A DNA stretch of 64,000 nucleotides, taken from positions 2,914,001 to 2,978,000 of the forward strand of contig CAWIKR010000003.1 in the NCBI GenBank assembly GCA_963836775.1, in the 5' to 3' direction. Below the pieces are notes generated by a model. That model worked only from the letters and a program-made list of their open reading frames with translations, made no database searches and was not told where the DNA came from. Below are positions 8,476 to 17,014 of this stretch, in pieces. The position numbers and the translations under genes were made by a program. Origin of the DNA: DASQPR01 sp963836775. GTDB lineage: Bacteria > Actinomycetota > Actinomycetes > Mycobacteriales > Micromonosporaceae. How positions within the stretch are numbered: position 1 is the first letter of the stretch; each line of letters opens with the position of its first letter.

Positions 8476-9163
8476 TCGCAGCGTCGGCAAGATCGCGACA
8501 TCCGTGAGATGAGGGCTGTCCTCGCGCCCATGATCGCGACATCCGTGAGATCAGGGTTGCCGATCGCGCCGCGCGACGACCATGGACTCACGGATGTCGC
8601 GATCTTGCGCCTCACGACGACCGTGGGCTCACAGATGTCGCGATCTTGCCGACCCATCGCGAGCCCTCCGAGGCACCAAGATCCGAAATCTTGGGCACCC
8701 GAGTCGCTGCCGGCGACAGCTCACGCGAAGATCGCGACGTGTGCGGACCCACGGCTGTCCTGGCGAGCGTGATCGCGACATCCGTGAGATCAGGGTCGGC
8801 GTCGCGACCATGATCGCAACATCCGTGAGCTCAGGGTTGCCGATCGCGCCTCACGACGACCGTGGGCTCACGGGCGTCGCGATCTTGTCGACCTTTTCCG
8901 AGCCCTCCGAGGCATCGACATCTGAAGTCTTGGGCCGTCGGTCGCTATCGGCAGCAGCAGCCCTACAAAGATCGCGACGTGTGCGGACTCAGGGCTGTCC
9001 TAGCGAGCGTGATCGCAACGTCCGCGGAGCCATGGTTGTCCCGAGCGCCGATCCGCAGCCCTGGGTCCGCGGACGTCGCGATCACGCAGCCACTAGTCCG
9101 CGGACGTTGCGATCTTGCCAACGTAACGGGGCACCGAACTCGCCAAGATCCGAAATCTTGGCG
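8476..9163. repeat. Composite noncoding repeat: three diverged copies with long inverted repeats
   Basis: Direct arms GATCGCGACATCCGTGAG occur at 8491-8508, 8532-8549, 8771-8788 and, with one change, 8812-8829. Inverted arms are at 8587-8604 (perfect), 8628-8645 and 8867-8884. A third version uses GATCGCAACGTCCGCGGA (9011-9028) and inverted arms at 9066-9083 and 9097-9114, the latter matching it exactly. After each hairpin region comes the small palindrome CCAAGATCCGAAATCTTGG (8676-8694 and 9143-9161; degraded near 8925). Aligning 8532 onward with 8812 onward and 9011 onward gives three tandem, diverged copies of a unit of about 200-280 bp. No open frame in it resembles a protein. It occupies the intergenic space between divergently transcribed genes. 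Confidence 0.8.
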
Positions 9164-9329
9164 AAGTTTGGGCGGGTGACCACCCCAGGTGACCACCCCC
9201 GGACCAAACGGCCGCCCGACCGCCGGCCCGACCGCCGACTGCCCGCCGGCTTCTGCTCTGGGCACCCGGTGCTCGAAACTCGCCGAGATGCAGAAGCCCC
9301 GCGCGCACTGAGGCTCGACTCGCAGACTG

Positions 9330-9344
9330 GTTTGTGATACAAAC
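9330..9344. promoter_or_regulatory. Palindromic operator at the start of the membrane/HTH operon
   Basis: GTTTGT-GAT-ACAAAC is a perfect 6+3+6 palindrome ending five bases before the GTG of the next gene. It overlaps an AT-rich stretch (GATACAAA) that could serve as a -10 box, so the transcript would be leaderless or nearly so. The winged-helix protein made by the second gene is the likely ligand. Confidence 0.55.
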
Positions 9345-9349
9345 TGGTT

Positions 9350-9958
9350 GTGAGCGACAACGACAACATGACACCAGCTGACTCACTCGCCATCATCGAG
9401 TCCGAGCAGCGCCGGCTCTCGCGCCGCGTGCAGTTCAATCCCGCGCTCGTCAACGCGATGTGGGCGGGCATCTGGTTCATCGGCTTCGGCGCGGCCTATC
9501 TGGGCTATGGCGACGACCGGACGATCCCCGGCTGGCTCGGAGCCACGGTGCCGACCGTGCTGATCATCGGCGGGATGGCGGTCTCGATCGCGTACGGCGC
9601 CCGGACCAACGCCGGCATCAGCGGACCGGCCCGCACCGCCGGTGCCATGTATGGCTGGTGCTGGACCATCGGCTTCGTCTGCCTGGCCGCGGTCAACATC
9701 GCGCTGGGCCGGCATCTGTCCGATTCGGACACCACGCTGCTGTGGTCGGCGACATCGTTGCTGCTGGTCGGCGTGTTGCAGGCGACCGGCGCGGCGCTGT
9801 TCCGGGACTTGGTGATGTTCGCGACCGGCATCTGGACGATGCTGTGCGCGGGCGCCGCCGCGCTGGCCGGCGTGCCCGGCAACTTCCTGGTCCTGGCGCT
9901 TGCCGGAGGCGGCGGGTTTGCGCTGCTGGCGGCGTACCTCGGCTGGCGCCGCCGATGA
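9350..9958 (+). CDS. Six-helix membrane protein, unknown function
   Basis: A 202-residue protein with six predicted membrane helices (about residues 34-54, 64-86, 98-120, 132-152, 154-175 and 179-198) after a short polar N-terminus. I recognise no catalytic motif and no family name. The GTG start at 9350 lies five bases after a palindromic operator and has no Shine-Dalgarno, which suggests leaderless translation. The last codon overlaps the ATG of the helix-turn-helix gene, and a second six-helix membrane protein follows. This arrangement suggests the two membrane proteins work together or are alternative subunits under one regulator. Confidence 0.7.
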   Translation: MSDNDNMTPADSLAIIESEQRRLSRRVQFNPALVNAMWAGIWFIGFGAAYLGYGDDRTIPGWLGATVPTVLIIGGMAVSIAYGARTNAGISGPARTAGAMYGWCWTIGFVCLAAVNIALGRHLSDSDTTLLWSATSLLLVGVLQATGAALFRDLVMFATGIWTMLCAGAAALAGVPGNFLVLALAGGGGFALLAAYLGWRRR

Positions 9959-10284
9959 GCTCCGACGACCTGGATCCGGTCATCCATGTGCAGGCGCGGC
10001 TGCGCGTGATGGTGTCGCTGGCCGCGCTCGCGCCGGATGACCTGATCACCTTTCCGCGGCTGCGGGACCTGCTGGAGATGACCGCCGGCAACCTGTCGAT
10101 CCATCTTCGCAAGCTGGAAGAGGCCGGCTACATCGTGATCAGCAAGACCTTCGCCCGGCGTACGCCGGTCACCCAGGTAGCGCTGACTCCGCAAGGACGA
10201 GAGGCATTCGACAACTACGTCGCGACGCTGCGCGCACTGCTGCCGGTCACCGAACGGCAGCCGACCGAAGGGACCGCCTCATGA
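9955..10284 (+). CDS. Winged-helix transcriptional regulator (HTH_34-like)
   Basis: Small 109-residue regulator with one winged-helix domain. The helix-turn-helix is read in FPRLRDLLEMTAGNLSIHLR (about residues 34-53), followed by KLEEAGYIVISKTF and the wing RRTPVTQVALTPQGREAF. This pattern is typical of small MarR/ArsR-like proteins of the winged-helix HTH_34 type. There is no Cys cluster for metal sensing. It is translationally coupled at both ends (ATGA overlaps) to two membrane proteins. A perfect palindrome at 9330-9344 overlaps the operon start, so autoregulation is the simplest reading. The signal it senses is unknown. Confidence 0.8.
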   Translation: MSSDDLDPVIHVQARLRVMVSLAALAPDDLITFPRLRDLLEMTAGNLSIHLRKLEEAGYIVISKTFARRTPVTQVALTPQGREAFDNYVATLRALLPVTERQPTEGTAS

Positions 10285-10910
10285 TTGACAGCCCGATCGC
10301 CACGACCGCAACCCGGCGCGACCCGGAACTGCGGGGCCGTGCCATCGGCGTCACCGTGCTCTCCTTCTTCGCGCTCGCCTGGCTCGGCTGGGGCACTGGT
10401 GGTCACCTGCCGGACGGTCCGCAGGGCGGCCTCATGGTGCTCGCGGCCGCTATCTCGATTGCTGTGTCTGCCTACGCCTGGTCACTGTTCCGGCGCGGCC
10501 GCGCGGTGCCGGTCGATCGGGGCGGCGGCGTGGACGTCGGACGCAGCTTTGGGCTGATCGTCGCCGCGGAGTGGATCGGCCTGGGCGTCGTCGCGGGAGT
10601 CCTGGGAGGCACCGGTCACCCGAATGTCATCCCCGCGGTCATCGCCGCCGGTGTCGGCATCCACTTCGTTCCGCTGGCCCGCTTGTTCCACGTTCGCGAG
10701 TACTACGCGACCGGCGCACTCCTCTGCCTGATCGCCATCGCCACGCTGATCCTCGCGCCGGCCACTTCGACTCCGCAGCTGTGGACCCTCCTTCCCGGCC
10801 TGGGCTCGTCCGTGGTGCTCTACACGACCTGCGTGGTGCTACTCCGGCAGAGCCGGGCGATCGGTGCCGAGGCGTCCAGTCCACACGCGTCCACGGTCGT
10901 CGAGGCCTGA
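10281..10910 (+). CDS. Second six-helix membrane protein, unknown function
   Basis: A 209-residue protein with six predicted membrane helices, starting at an ATG that overlaps the stop of the HTH gene. Segments such as VTVLSFFALAWLGWG, LIVAAEWIGLGVVAGVL and GIHFVPLARLFHVREYYATG are visible. The last is a His/Phe-rich loop between helices four and five and looks conserved rather than random. No transport or enzyme motif was recognised. It shares helix number and size with the first gene of the operon but not obvious sequence. The C-terminal tail is hydrophilic and probably cytoplasmic. Confidence 0.7.
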   Translation: MIDSPIATTATRRDPELRGRAIGVTVLSFFALAWLGWGTGGHLPDGPQGGLMVLAAAISIAVSAYAWSLFRRGRAVPVDRGGGVDVGRSFGLIVAAEWIGLGVVAGVLGGTGHPNVIPAVIAAGVGIHFVPLARLFHVREYYATGALLCLIAIATLILAPATSTPQLWTLLPGLGSSVVLYTTCVVLLRQSRAIGAEASSPHASTVVEA

Positions 10911-11416
10911 AGCGGGACCAGCGTCGCTGAGCGGTCTGGTTCAGCGGGCTCGCCACGGCGATCCGCTCGGACTGCACGATCTGCTGGACGCCGTGACGCC
11001 CACGGTCCGCGGTTGGTGCGGCCCCATCGCGCTGGACGACGCTCCGGACGCCGTCCAAGAGAGACGCTCATCGTCGTGCTCAATCACTTGGCCGACGTGC
11101 GCGATCCGGCGGCATTCGCGGGCCGGCTGCGCACCGTCGCCGTTCGAGAGGCGGTACGCATCGCGAACCGCGCAGCGCCGTGCCATCCCGTCGAAGTTGC
11201 CGGACCTTGCCGGCACCAGGCGATCCGAGCCTCGGCGCCGATGTCGACGACGTGCTGCGACGGCTCTCGCCGGAGTCCCGCGCGATCCTATTGCTCACCG
11301 ACCTGGGACGGGTTCACTGAAGAGGAGGCTGCGCGCGCGACTCTGGCACCGGCGCACCGATGCCGAGCCGCACCAAACACCGGAAGAGCCGATCGGCGCG
11401 ACCATATGCTGAGGTG
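10910..11416 (+). pseudogene. ECF sigma factor relic with several frame breaks
   Basis: Pieces of a short ECF sigma factor lie in different frames. Region 2-like sequence is SGLVQRARHGDPLGLHDLLD to APDAVQE (about 10925-11058), then in another frame TLIVVLNHLADVRDPAAFAGR and RTVAVREAVRIAN. Region 4-like sequence is ADVDDVLRRLSPESRAILLL in the third frame, followed by DGFTEEEAARA and a basic SRTKHRKSRSAR tail. At least four frame changes are needed within 500 bases, far more than in any neighbour. No convincing start codon was found. It could be a true pseudogene or a very poorly sequenced stretch; I favour decay. It runs straight into the start of the ligase gene. Confidence 0.6.
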
Positions 11417-12385
11417 ATGCCGCAGGACCTGGTCGCGCCGATGCTCGTCACGCCGGGGGCGTTGCCGTCCGCTGCCGATGACGGCCGATATGCCTACGAA
11501 ACCAAGTGGGACGGCCTGCGCGCGGTCGCCTATCTCTCTGGTTCGGAGCTGACTCTGCGCAACCGCAACGGCGCCGACATCACCGCGGTCTATCCAGAGC
11601 TGGCCGGCCTGGCCGAGGCGGTCGGCGCGACGGACGCGGTGCTGGACGGCGAGATCATCGCCACCGACCGGCACGGGCAGGTCGACTTCGGTGCCCTGCA
11701 GCCGCGCATGCACCTGCGCAACGCCACGCAGATCAAGCAGCTCGCCGCGACGAGTCCGGTGTCGTACCGCATCTTCGATCTGATGCGGCTGGATGGCCGC
11801 GATGTCACCGCGCTCCCCTACACCGAGCGCCGCGGCCTGCTCGAGCAACTCGTTCCGGACCGGGAGCGGTGGGCGGTGTCCGCGTACACCGTCGGCAATG
11901 GTGCCACCCACCTGGCCGATTCGGCGCGGGCCGGCCAGGAGGGCATCGTCGCTAAGCGCCTGGACGCGCCCTATCTGCCGGGCCGCCGATCGCCGGTGTG
12001 GTTGAAGATCAAGAACATCCGGACCCAGGAGGTCGTCGTCGGCGGCTGGACCGAGGGTGCCGGCAATCGAGCCGGCACCATCGGATCGCTGCTGCTCGGC
12101 ATTCCCGAAGGCCGCGCGCTGCGCTACGTCGGCCATGTCGGCACCGGCTTCACCCGGGAGGTGCTGGCGGAGCTGGAACAGTTGCTGCACCCGCTGGCGC
12201 GGGCCACCTCGCCGTTTGCCGAGGCGCTGCCGACGCGAGAGGCAAAGGGTGCTCACTGGGTCACTCCCAAGCTGGTCGGCGAGGTGGCGTTCGCGGAATG
12301 GACGCGCGACGAGCGGTTGCGGCAGCCGGCGTGGCGCGGGCTGCGCACCGACAAGACCAAAGATCAGGTGGTACGCGAGTCCTAA
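11417..12385 (+). CDS. ATP-dependent DNA ligase, single-unit (LigC/LigD-ligase type)
   Basis: Seals nicks in DNA using ATP. The 322-residue protein has the nucleotidyltransferase active site ETKWDGLR with the adenylated Lys at residue 30. Other motifs are VLDGEIIA (motif III), the YRIFDLM region (IIIa), GQEGIVAKR (motif IV) and SPVWLKIKN (motif V), then an OB-fold from about residue 205 (VVVGGWTEG, LRYVGHVGTGF). This is the minimal ligase core seen in stand-alone LigC and in the ligase module of LigD, which act in end joining and gap repair. No Ku, primase or nuclease gene lies nearby. Start is ATG 11417, after GAGGTG; an upstream in-frame extension belongs to the sigma relic. Confidence 0.9.
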   Translation: MPQDLVAPMLVTPGALPSAADDGRYAYETKWDGLRAVAYLSGSELTLRNRNGADITAVYPELAGLAEAVGATDAVLDGEIIATDRHGQVDFGALQPRMHLRNATQIKQLAATSPVSYRIFDLMRLDGRDVTALPYTERRGLLEQLVPDRERWAVSAYTVGNGATHLADSARAGQEGIVAKRLDAPYLPGRRSPVWLKIKNIRTQEVVVGGWTEGAGNRAGTIGSLLLGIPEGRALRYVGHVGTGFTREVLAELEQLLHPLARATSPFAEALPTREAKGAHWVTPKLVGEVAFAEWTRDERLRQPAWRGLRTDKTKDQVVRES

Positions 12386-12403
12386 GCCACGCCAGCGCGA
12401 CCA

Positions 12404-12847
12404 TCAGTCCGGCGACGACCGCCGCGGCGTGGCCCGGAACACCGGACAGCGGCCGGCCGCCGCCGCGAACGCAACCGGAGTCGGCGCGGTAACCAGACCG
12501 TTGCGGACGAAGGCCTCGACACCGCGCGGATTCTGCGCCGGAAACGCCCGCAACACCGAGGCGGCTTCGTCCGGACCGACCAGCACCAGGTCGACCGGCT
12601 CGGCGCGATGCCCACGGGTGAGGACACCGCGTCCCGCCGCGCGGGCGTTGCGGACCCAATCCGACCCCGGGTACGCCTCGATGAGGTATCGCACGCCGTC
12701 AACCATGACCGGCGCCACCGGAGTGGTGTGCGGCCGCCCGGTCCGACGTCCGGCAACGGTCAGCAGATGGATCGGTCCGATCGGCAGTCCCGCCCGGTGG
12801 AGAAGGATGATGATCCGGTTCCGGATCAGCCGCCGGGACGCGGTCAC
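12404..12847 (-). CDS. F420-type nitroreductase/quinone reductase family protein
   Basis: A 147-residue protein of the deazaflavin (F420)-dependent nitroreductase/quinone reductase family (Ddn-like), a split-barrel fold in the actinobacteria. Visible features are the HLLTVAGRRTGRPHTTPV strand-turn that binds the cofactor phosphate, YLIEAYPGSDWVRNARA in the middle, and VLRAFPAQNPRG near the C-terminal part. Length is typical (140-150). Members reduce quinones or other redox-active compounds with F420H2. It lies 32 bases downstream of the MMPL exporter gene on the same strand, so the two are likely co-transcribed. The substrate is unknown. Confidence 0.8.
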   Translation of the reverse strand: MTASRRLIRNRIIILLHRAGLPIGPIHLLTVAGRRTGRPHTTPVAPVMVDGVRYLIEAYPGSDWVRNARAAGRGVLTRGHRAEPVDLVLVGPDEAASVLRAFPAQNPRGVEAFVRNGLVTAPTPVAFAAAAGRCPVFRATPRRSSPD

Positions 12848-12879
12848 TGTGGTTCTCCGTCAATGTCGGCCGTGGCCAC

Positions 12880-14988
12880 CTAGGCTGACACCAGCGGTCG
12901 CGGCGGTGCGATCGGCATGGGGCTGCCGGTCGGCACCCGCAGTAGACACGCCGCCCAGGCCGGCAGCCACCAGTTCCACCGGCCGAAGAGAGCGACCGTC
13001 GCGGGGACCAGCAGGCTTCGCACCACCGTCGCGTCCAGCAGGATGCCGGCACCGAGACCGGTGGCGAGGATTTTGATGGTGGTGTCCGGTGCCGTCGCCA
13101 GTGACACGAATGCCAGGAACAGGATCAGCGCTGCACTGGTGACGAGCCGTCCGGTGCGGGCCAGGCCGTCGACGACCGCGGTTCTGGTGCTTCCGGTCCG
13201 GTCGTATTCCTCCCGCATCCGCGCCAGGATGAAGACTTCGTAATCCATCGACAGGCCGTAGAGGAAGGCGAACACCATCAGCGGGACCCAGAACGTGACC
13301 GCCCCGGTTGCCGGAACGCCCCAGATCGCCTCCGAGCCGTAGCCGTGCTGCCAGATCAGGACCAGCAGGCCATAGCTCGCCGCCACCGAGAGCAGGTTCA
13401 GCAGCACCGCCTTGGCCGCCAGCACGATTGACCTGAAAGCCCGCGCCAGCAGCAGGAACGTGATCAGGCCGAGAAGTGCCAGCAGGAGCGGGAAGCGACC
13501 GTAGAGTGCGCCGATCGCATCCTTCTCGAGCACGCCCGGGCCGCCCACCCGCGCGCCCGGCACATCCCGTACCGCAGCCCGCACCCGGGCAATCGTCGCC
13601 TTGCCGGCGTCGGTGCTGGTCTCGGCGGCGGGGAACACGTCGATCAGCCGGGCGTCCTCGGTGGACGCGACGGCGTAGACGCCGGCAACGCCGGCGAGCC
13701 GCGGCATGGGCAACGTGCCTGCTGGGACGAGCACCTCGATCGGCGTCAGTACGCCGCTCGGAATGCCGGAGCGGGTCAGTTCCGAAAGTCCGGACGCCGC
13801 CGCCGGTCGCGCCGACTTCGCCAGCGCCGTGCTGCGGGCATCGCCGAGCTTGATGCCCGCCGCGACGCCGGTCAGCCCGCCGAGGATCAGCAGCGACACC
13901 ACGATCGCGGCCCATCGGTGCCGGACCACCCCGCCGGCCCACACTTGCCAGGCCCGGCTGTCGGTCCGCGGCTGGCGCCGGCGTGGCCACTCCAGGGCCG
14001 GTCCAGAGGTCGCCAGCACGATCGGCAGCAGAGTCAGGGTGACCAGCACGCTGACCAGCGGGACCAGCAGTCCGCCATATCCCACGCTGCGCATGAACGG
14101 CACCGGCAGCACCACGAGTACGACCAGGCCGATGGCGACCGTTCCGCCGCTGATCAGCACCGCGCGGCCGGCCTGAGCCATGGCTCGATGCACCGCCTCG
14201 TCACCGGTGTGACCCTGCGCTCTCTCCTCGCGCCAGCGTGTGATCAGCAGCAGCGAGTAGTCGATCGCGACGCCCAGCCCGATCAGGGCCACGAGGAACT
14301 GGACGATGAAGCTCACGTCGGTGATGCCGGTCAGCGCCAGCACTATGAGGAACGTGGTCAGGATCGACGCCGCCGCTACCAGCAGCGGGACCAGGGCCAG
14401 CAGGGATCCGAACACGAAGGCCAGCACCACCAGCGCGCCGACGGCGCCGATCACGGTCTCGGTGAGCACTCCGCTGCCGGATCCGGTGGTGTCCACGGTG
14501 GACAGCTCAGTGATGCCGGTGACGTGCACGGTCGCTCCGGCTGGAAGCGCGGCTGACATGGCCCGGGCGATCTTTTCGCCGTACACCGGGCCGTCGTGCG
14601 GGCCGGTCGGCGGCGTGAACACCAGGCCGAACACCGTCCGCCCGTCGGCACCGACGAACCTGTGGTCGTGGGTCGAGGCATACGAGACGACGCGCAGATC
14701 GGGCGCGATCGCCGCGGCCGCGAACGCCGTGGACACGGCCGGATCATCCGGAGCCATGCCGTCCGGCAACCGGATTACCGGGACTACCGGATAGCCGTTG
14801 CCGCCGTTGCCGTAGTCCGCGACGATCGCCTGATTTGCCGCGTCGGCGGCGGTGCCAGGGAACCGAAAGTCGTGGGTCAGGTGGCTGGACAACCGGCCGG
14901 CGGTGGCGCCGCCGGCCAGAATCAGTGCCAGCCACGCCAGGGCCACCGCCAGCTTGTGCCGCAATACAAACCGGGACAGCCGGATCAT
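12880..14988 (-). CDS. MMPL-family RND exporter
   Basis: Large membrane protein of about 702 residues in the MMPL branch of the RND superfamily, which exports lipids, glycolipids or small molecules using the proton gradient. Start ATG at 14988 is chosen because GGAG precedes it; an in-frame ATG 60 bases upstream (15048) has no ribosome site. The first helix is followed by a long extracytoplasmic loop (THDFRFPGTAADAANQ to FGLVFTPPTGP). Then comes a five-helix block with SFIVQFLVALIGLGVAIDYSLLL, including the GxxxDY motif of the proton pathway. The pattern repeats in the second half with FLYGLSMDYEVFIL. The two-half architecture and length fit the family. Divergent from a two-component system that may sense membrane state. 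Confidence 0.9.
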   Translation of the reverse strand: MIRLSRFVLRHKLAVALAWLALILAGGATAGRLSSHLTHDFRFPGTAADAANQAIVADYGNGGNGYPVVPVIRLPDGMAPDDPAVSTAFAAAAIAPDLRVVSYASTHDHRFVGADGRTVFGLVFTPPTGPHDGPVYGEKIARAMSAALPAGATVHVTGITELSTVDTTGSGSGVLTETVIGAVGALVVLAFVFGSLLALVPLLVAAASILTTFLIVLALTGITDVSFIVQFLVALIGLGVAIDYSLLLITRWREERAQGHTGDEAVHRAMAQAGRAVLISGGTVAIGLVVLVVLPVPFMRSVGYGGLLVPLVSVLVTLTLLPIVLATSGPALEWPRRRQPRTDSRAWQVWAGGVVRHRWAAIVVSLLILGGLTGVAAGIKLGDARSTALAKSARPAAASGLSELTRSGIPSGVLTPIEVLVPAGTLPMPRLAGVAGVYAVASTEDARLIDVFPAAETSTDAGKATIARVRAAVRDVPGARVGGPGVLEKDAIGALYGRFPLLLALLGLITFLLLARAFRSIVLAAKAVLLNLLSVAASYGLLVLIWQHGYGSEAIWGVPATGAVTFWVPLMVFAFLYGLSMDYEVFILARMREEYDRTGSTRTAVVDGLARTGRLVTSAALILFLAFVSLATAPDTTIKILATGLGAGILLDATVVRSLLVPATVALFGRWNWWLPAWAACLLRVPTGSPMPIAPPRPLVSA

Positions 14989-15203
14989 CGCCGGCTCCGA
15001 AGGGAAATGTCGAGCACGGGTTTCGTTGAGATATCGCACCGCAGTCACGCTGCCCCCACCGCGGCTCGTGGTCGTCGGCCCTCGGGCGACACCCGCGACT
15101 ACCGGAATCGGGGCAGGTTTCGGCTGGATACATCGGTGGTGGTAGTCGCCGCCTACCGCGTCAGGCCGACGGCACCGCCACGCGATTGAGTTACGGTTCC
15201 GGC

Positions 15204-16346
15204 ATGCCTACGCCGATCCCGCCACTGAGCTGGCGCGACCTGGCCCAGGCGACGGGTCTGATCGGGCTGGTGCTGCTGGGTGCGGTGATCGCTCCCCCGG
15301 GTCGGGTCGGCCTGGACGTCGGCGGCTATGCCTTGCTGGTCGTCGCCGCCGCGGCCACCTCGGCCCGGCGGGCCGCTCCGGTCGCCGTCCTGGCCATTGC
15401 CACCGCCGCCATTGTCGCCTACGAGATCCGTGGTTATCCCGGTGTCGTGCCGGCGCTGCCGGTCCTGGTCGCGCTGTTCACCGCCGTACGCGCCGGGCGC
15501 CGGTGGCCGGCCGGCGCCGCGGTCGGCGTCATCGCCATCGGCGGCCTGATCGGCGAACTCACCTGTGCCCAGCTCAGCCCGGATGTCCTGCAGCGCTGGT
15601 ATCTGCTGATCGGCTGGCTGCTGGCGGCCGCCGTCACCGGCGCGCTGGCCCGAGCCCACCACGCCTATCTGGAGCAGGTGGAGCAGCGCGCGGCCGACGC
15701 CGAGCGCACTCGCGAGGAGACCGCCCAGCGCCGTGCTGACGCCGAACGCGTCCGGATCGCGCGTGAGCTGCACGACACGCTCACGCACCACATCTCGATC
15801 ATCAAGGTGCACGCCGGAGTTGCCGTACACCTGGCGCGCAAACGGGATCAGCCGGTGCCGGATGCGCTGGTCGCCATCGAGCGGGCCAGCGGCGACGCGA
15901 TGCGGGAACTGCGCGCCACGTTGGAACTGCTACGCGGCGACCAGCAACCGCCCGGCGGTCTCGACAGCATCGCCGCCCTGGTCGACGGAGTTCGCGCCGC
16001 CGGTCTTCCGGTGCAGGTGACTGTGGACGGGGAGCGGCGGCGACTGCCGGACGTGGTGGACCGGGCCGCCTATCGCATCGTCCAGGAGGCACTCACCAAC
16101 ACCACCCGGCATGCCGGTGCGGCAGCGGCGTCAGTCCTTTTCGAGTACGTCGATGAAGGGCTGATCGTGAGCGTTGACGATGACGGGCGCGGCTGTGCCG
16201 AGGTGGTGCCGGGCATCGGCCTGTCCGGCATGCGCGAGCGGGTCGTCGCACTGGGCGGTTCGCTGCGCACTGGTCCGCGCCCCGGCGGCGGCTTCACCGT
16301 TCGTGCCGAGCTGCCGTTGGCCGCGCCACCGGGTGGCGCTCCGTGA
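15204..16346 (+). CDS. Sensor histidine kinase (NarL-class partner, HisKA_3)
   Basis: Membrane sensor kinase of 380 residues. About five hydrophobic segments fill residues 10-150, with no large extracellular domain, as in intramembrane-sensing kinases. A short coiled coil (QVEQRAADAERTREETAQRR) leads to the dimerisation/phosphoacceptor helix RIARELHDTLTHHISIIKVH, with the phosphorylated His at about residue 190. The ATPase domain shows EALTNTTRHAGA (N box) and VDDDGRG with GIGLSGMRERV (G boxes). Start is ATG 15204; a TTG 18 bases upstream is possible. Its stop overlaps the start of the response regulator. The divergent MMPL exporter is a possible target. Confidence 0.9.
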   Translation: MPTPIPPLSWRDLAQATGLIGLVLLGAVIAPPGRVGLDVGGYALLVVAAAATSARRAAPVAVLAIATAAIVAYEIRGYPGVVPALPVLVALFTAVRAGRRWPAGAAVGVIAIGGLIGELTCAQLSPDVLQRWYLLIGWLLAAAVTGALARAHHAYLEQVEQRAADAERTREETAQRRADAERVRIARELHDTLTHHISIIKVHAGVAVHLARKRDQPVPDALVAIERASGDAMRELRATLELLRGDQQPPGGLDSIAALVDGVRAAGLPVQVTVDGERRRLPDVVDRAAYRIVQEALTNTTRHAGAAAASVLFEYVDEGLIVSVDDDGRGCAEVVPGIGLSGMRERVVALGGSLRTGPRPGGGFTVRAELPLAAPPGGAP

Positions 16347-17014
16347 TCCGCGTCCTCCTGGTCGACGACCAGGCGCTGATCCGGGCCGGCTTTCGCGCGC
16401 TGCTGGAAGCCGAGACTGACATCGACGTGGTCGGCGAGGGCGCCACCGGCTTGGACGCGGTCGACCAGGCCGTCGCGCTCCGTCCAGACATCGCCCTGAT
16501 CGACATTCAGATGCCGGATCTCGACGGCATCGAGGCCACCCGCCGGATCGCGGCCGACCCGGACCTCGCGGGCGTACGCGTCGTGATCCTCACCAACTAC
16601 GGCCTCGACGAGCACGTCTACGCGGCACTGCGGGCCGGCGCCAGCGGATTCCTCGTCAAGGACACTGAGCCGGCCGACCTGCTGCACGGCATCCGGGTCG
16701 CGGCGCGCGGCGATGCACTGCTGTCGCCGGCGATCACCCGCCGGCTGATCGCCGAATACGTCTCCCGACCCGAACAGGGGCGGCTCGCCGAGGCGTTCGG
16801 GGCGCTGACCAACCGGGAGCGGGAGGTCGTCGGCCTAGCGGCGCGTGGCATGTCCAACGACGAGATCGCGACCCGCATGGCGATCAGCCTCGCGACCGTG
16901 AAAACGCATGTCAGCCGCGCGATGACCAAACTCCGGGCCCGGGACCGGGCGCAGATGGTGGTCTACGCGTTCGAGTCCGGCTTCGTCGTTCCGGGCGGCA
17001 CGTCGGTCAGCTGA
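16343..17014 (+). CDS. NarL/LuxR-family response regulator
   Basis: DNA-binding response regulator of 223 residues paired with the kinase upstream; the GTG start overlaps the kinase stop (GTGA). The receiver domain occupies residues 1-120 with acidic pair Asp8-Asp9, phosphoacceptor Asp54 (ALIDIQMPD) and Lys in FLVKDTEP. The C-terminal LuxR-type helix-turn-helix is LTNREREVVGLAARGMSNDEIATRMAISLATVKTHVS in pieces at about residues 154-190. The gene ends 8 bases past the stop of the converging tetR gene, so the two 3' ends overlap. Confidence 0.92.
   Translation: MIRVLLVDDQALIRAGFRALLEAETDIDVVGEGATGLDAVDQAVALRPDIALIDIQMPDLDGIEATRRIAADPDLAGVRVVILTNYGLDEHVYAALRAGASGFLVKDTEPADLLHGIRVAARGDALLSPAITRRLIAEYVSRPEQGRLAEAFGALTNREREVVGLAARGMSNDEIATRMAISLATVKTHVSRAMTKLRARDRAQMVVYAFESGFVVPGGTSVS

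Noticed and set aside
8476..9163. Retron, group II intron or insertion sequence remnant
   Set aside because: No reverse transcriptase or transposase fragment was found in any frame, and no terminal inverted repeats with target duplication were seen.
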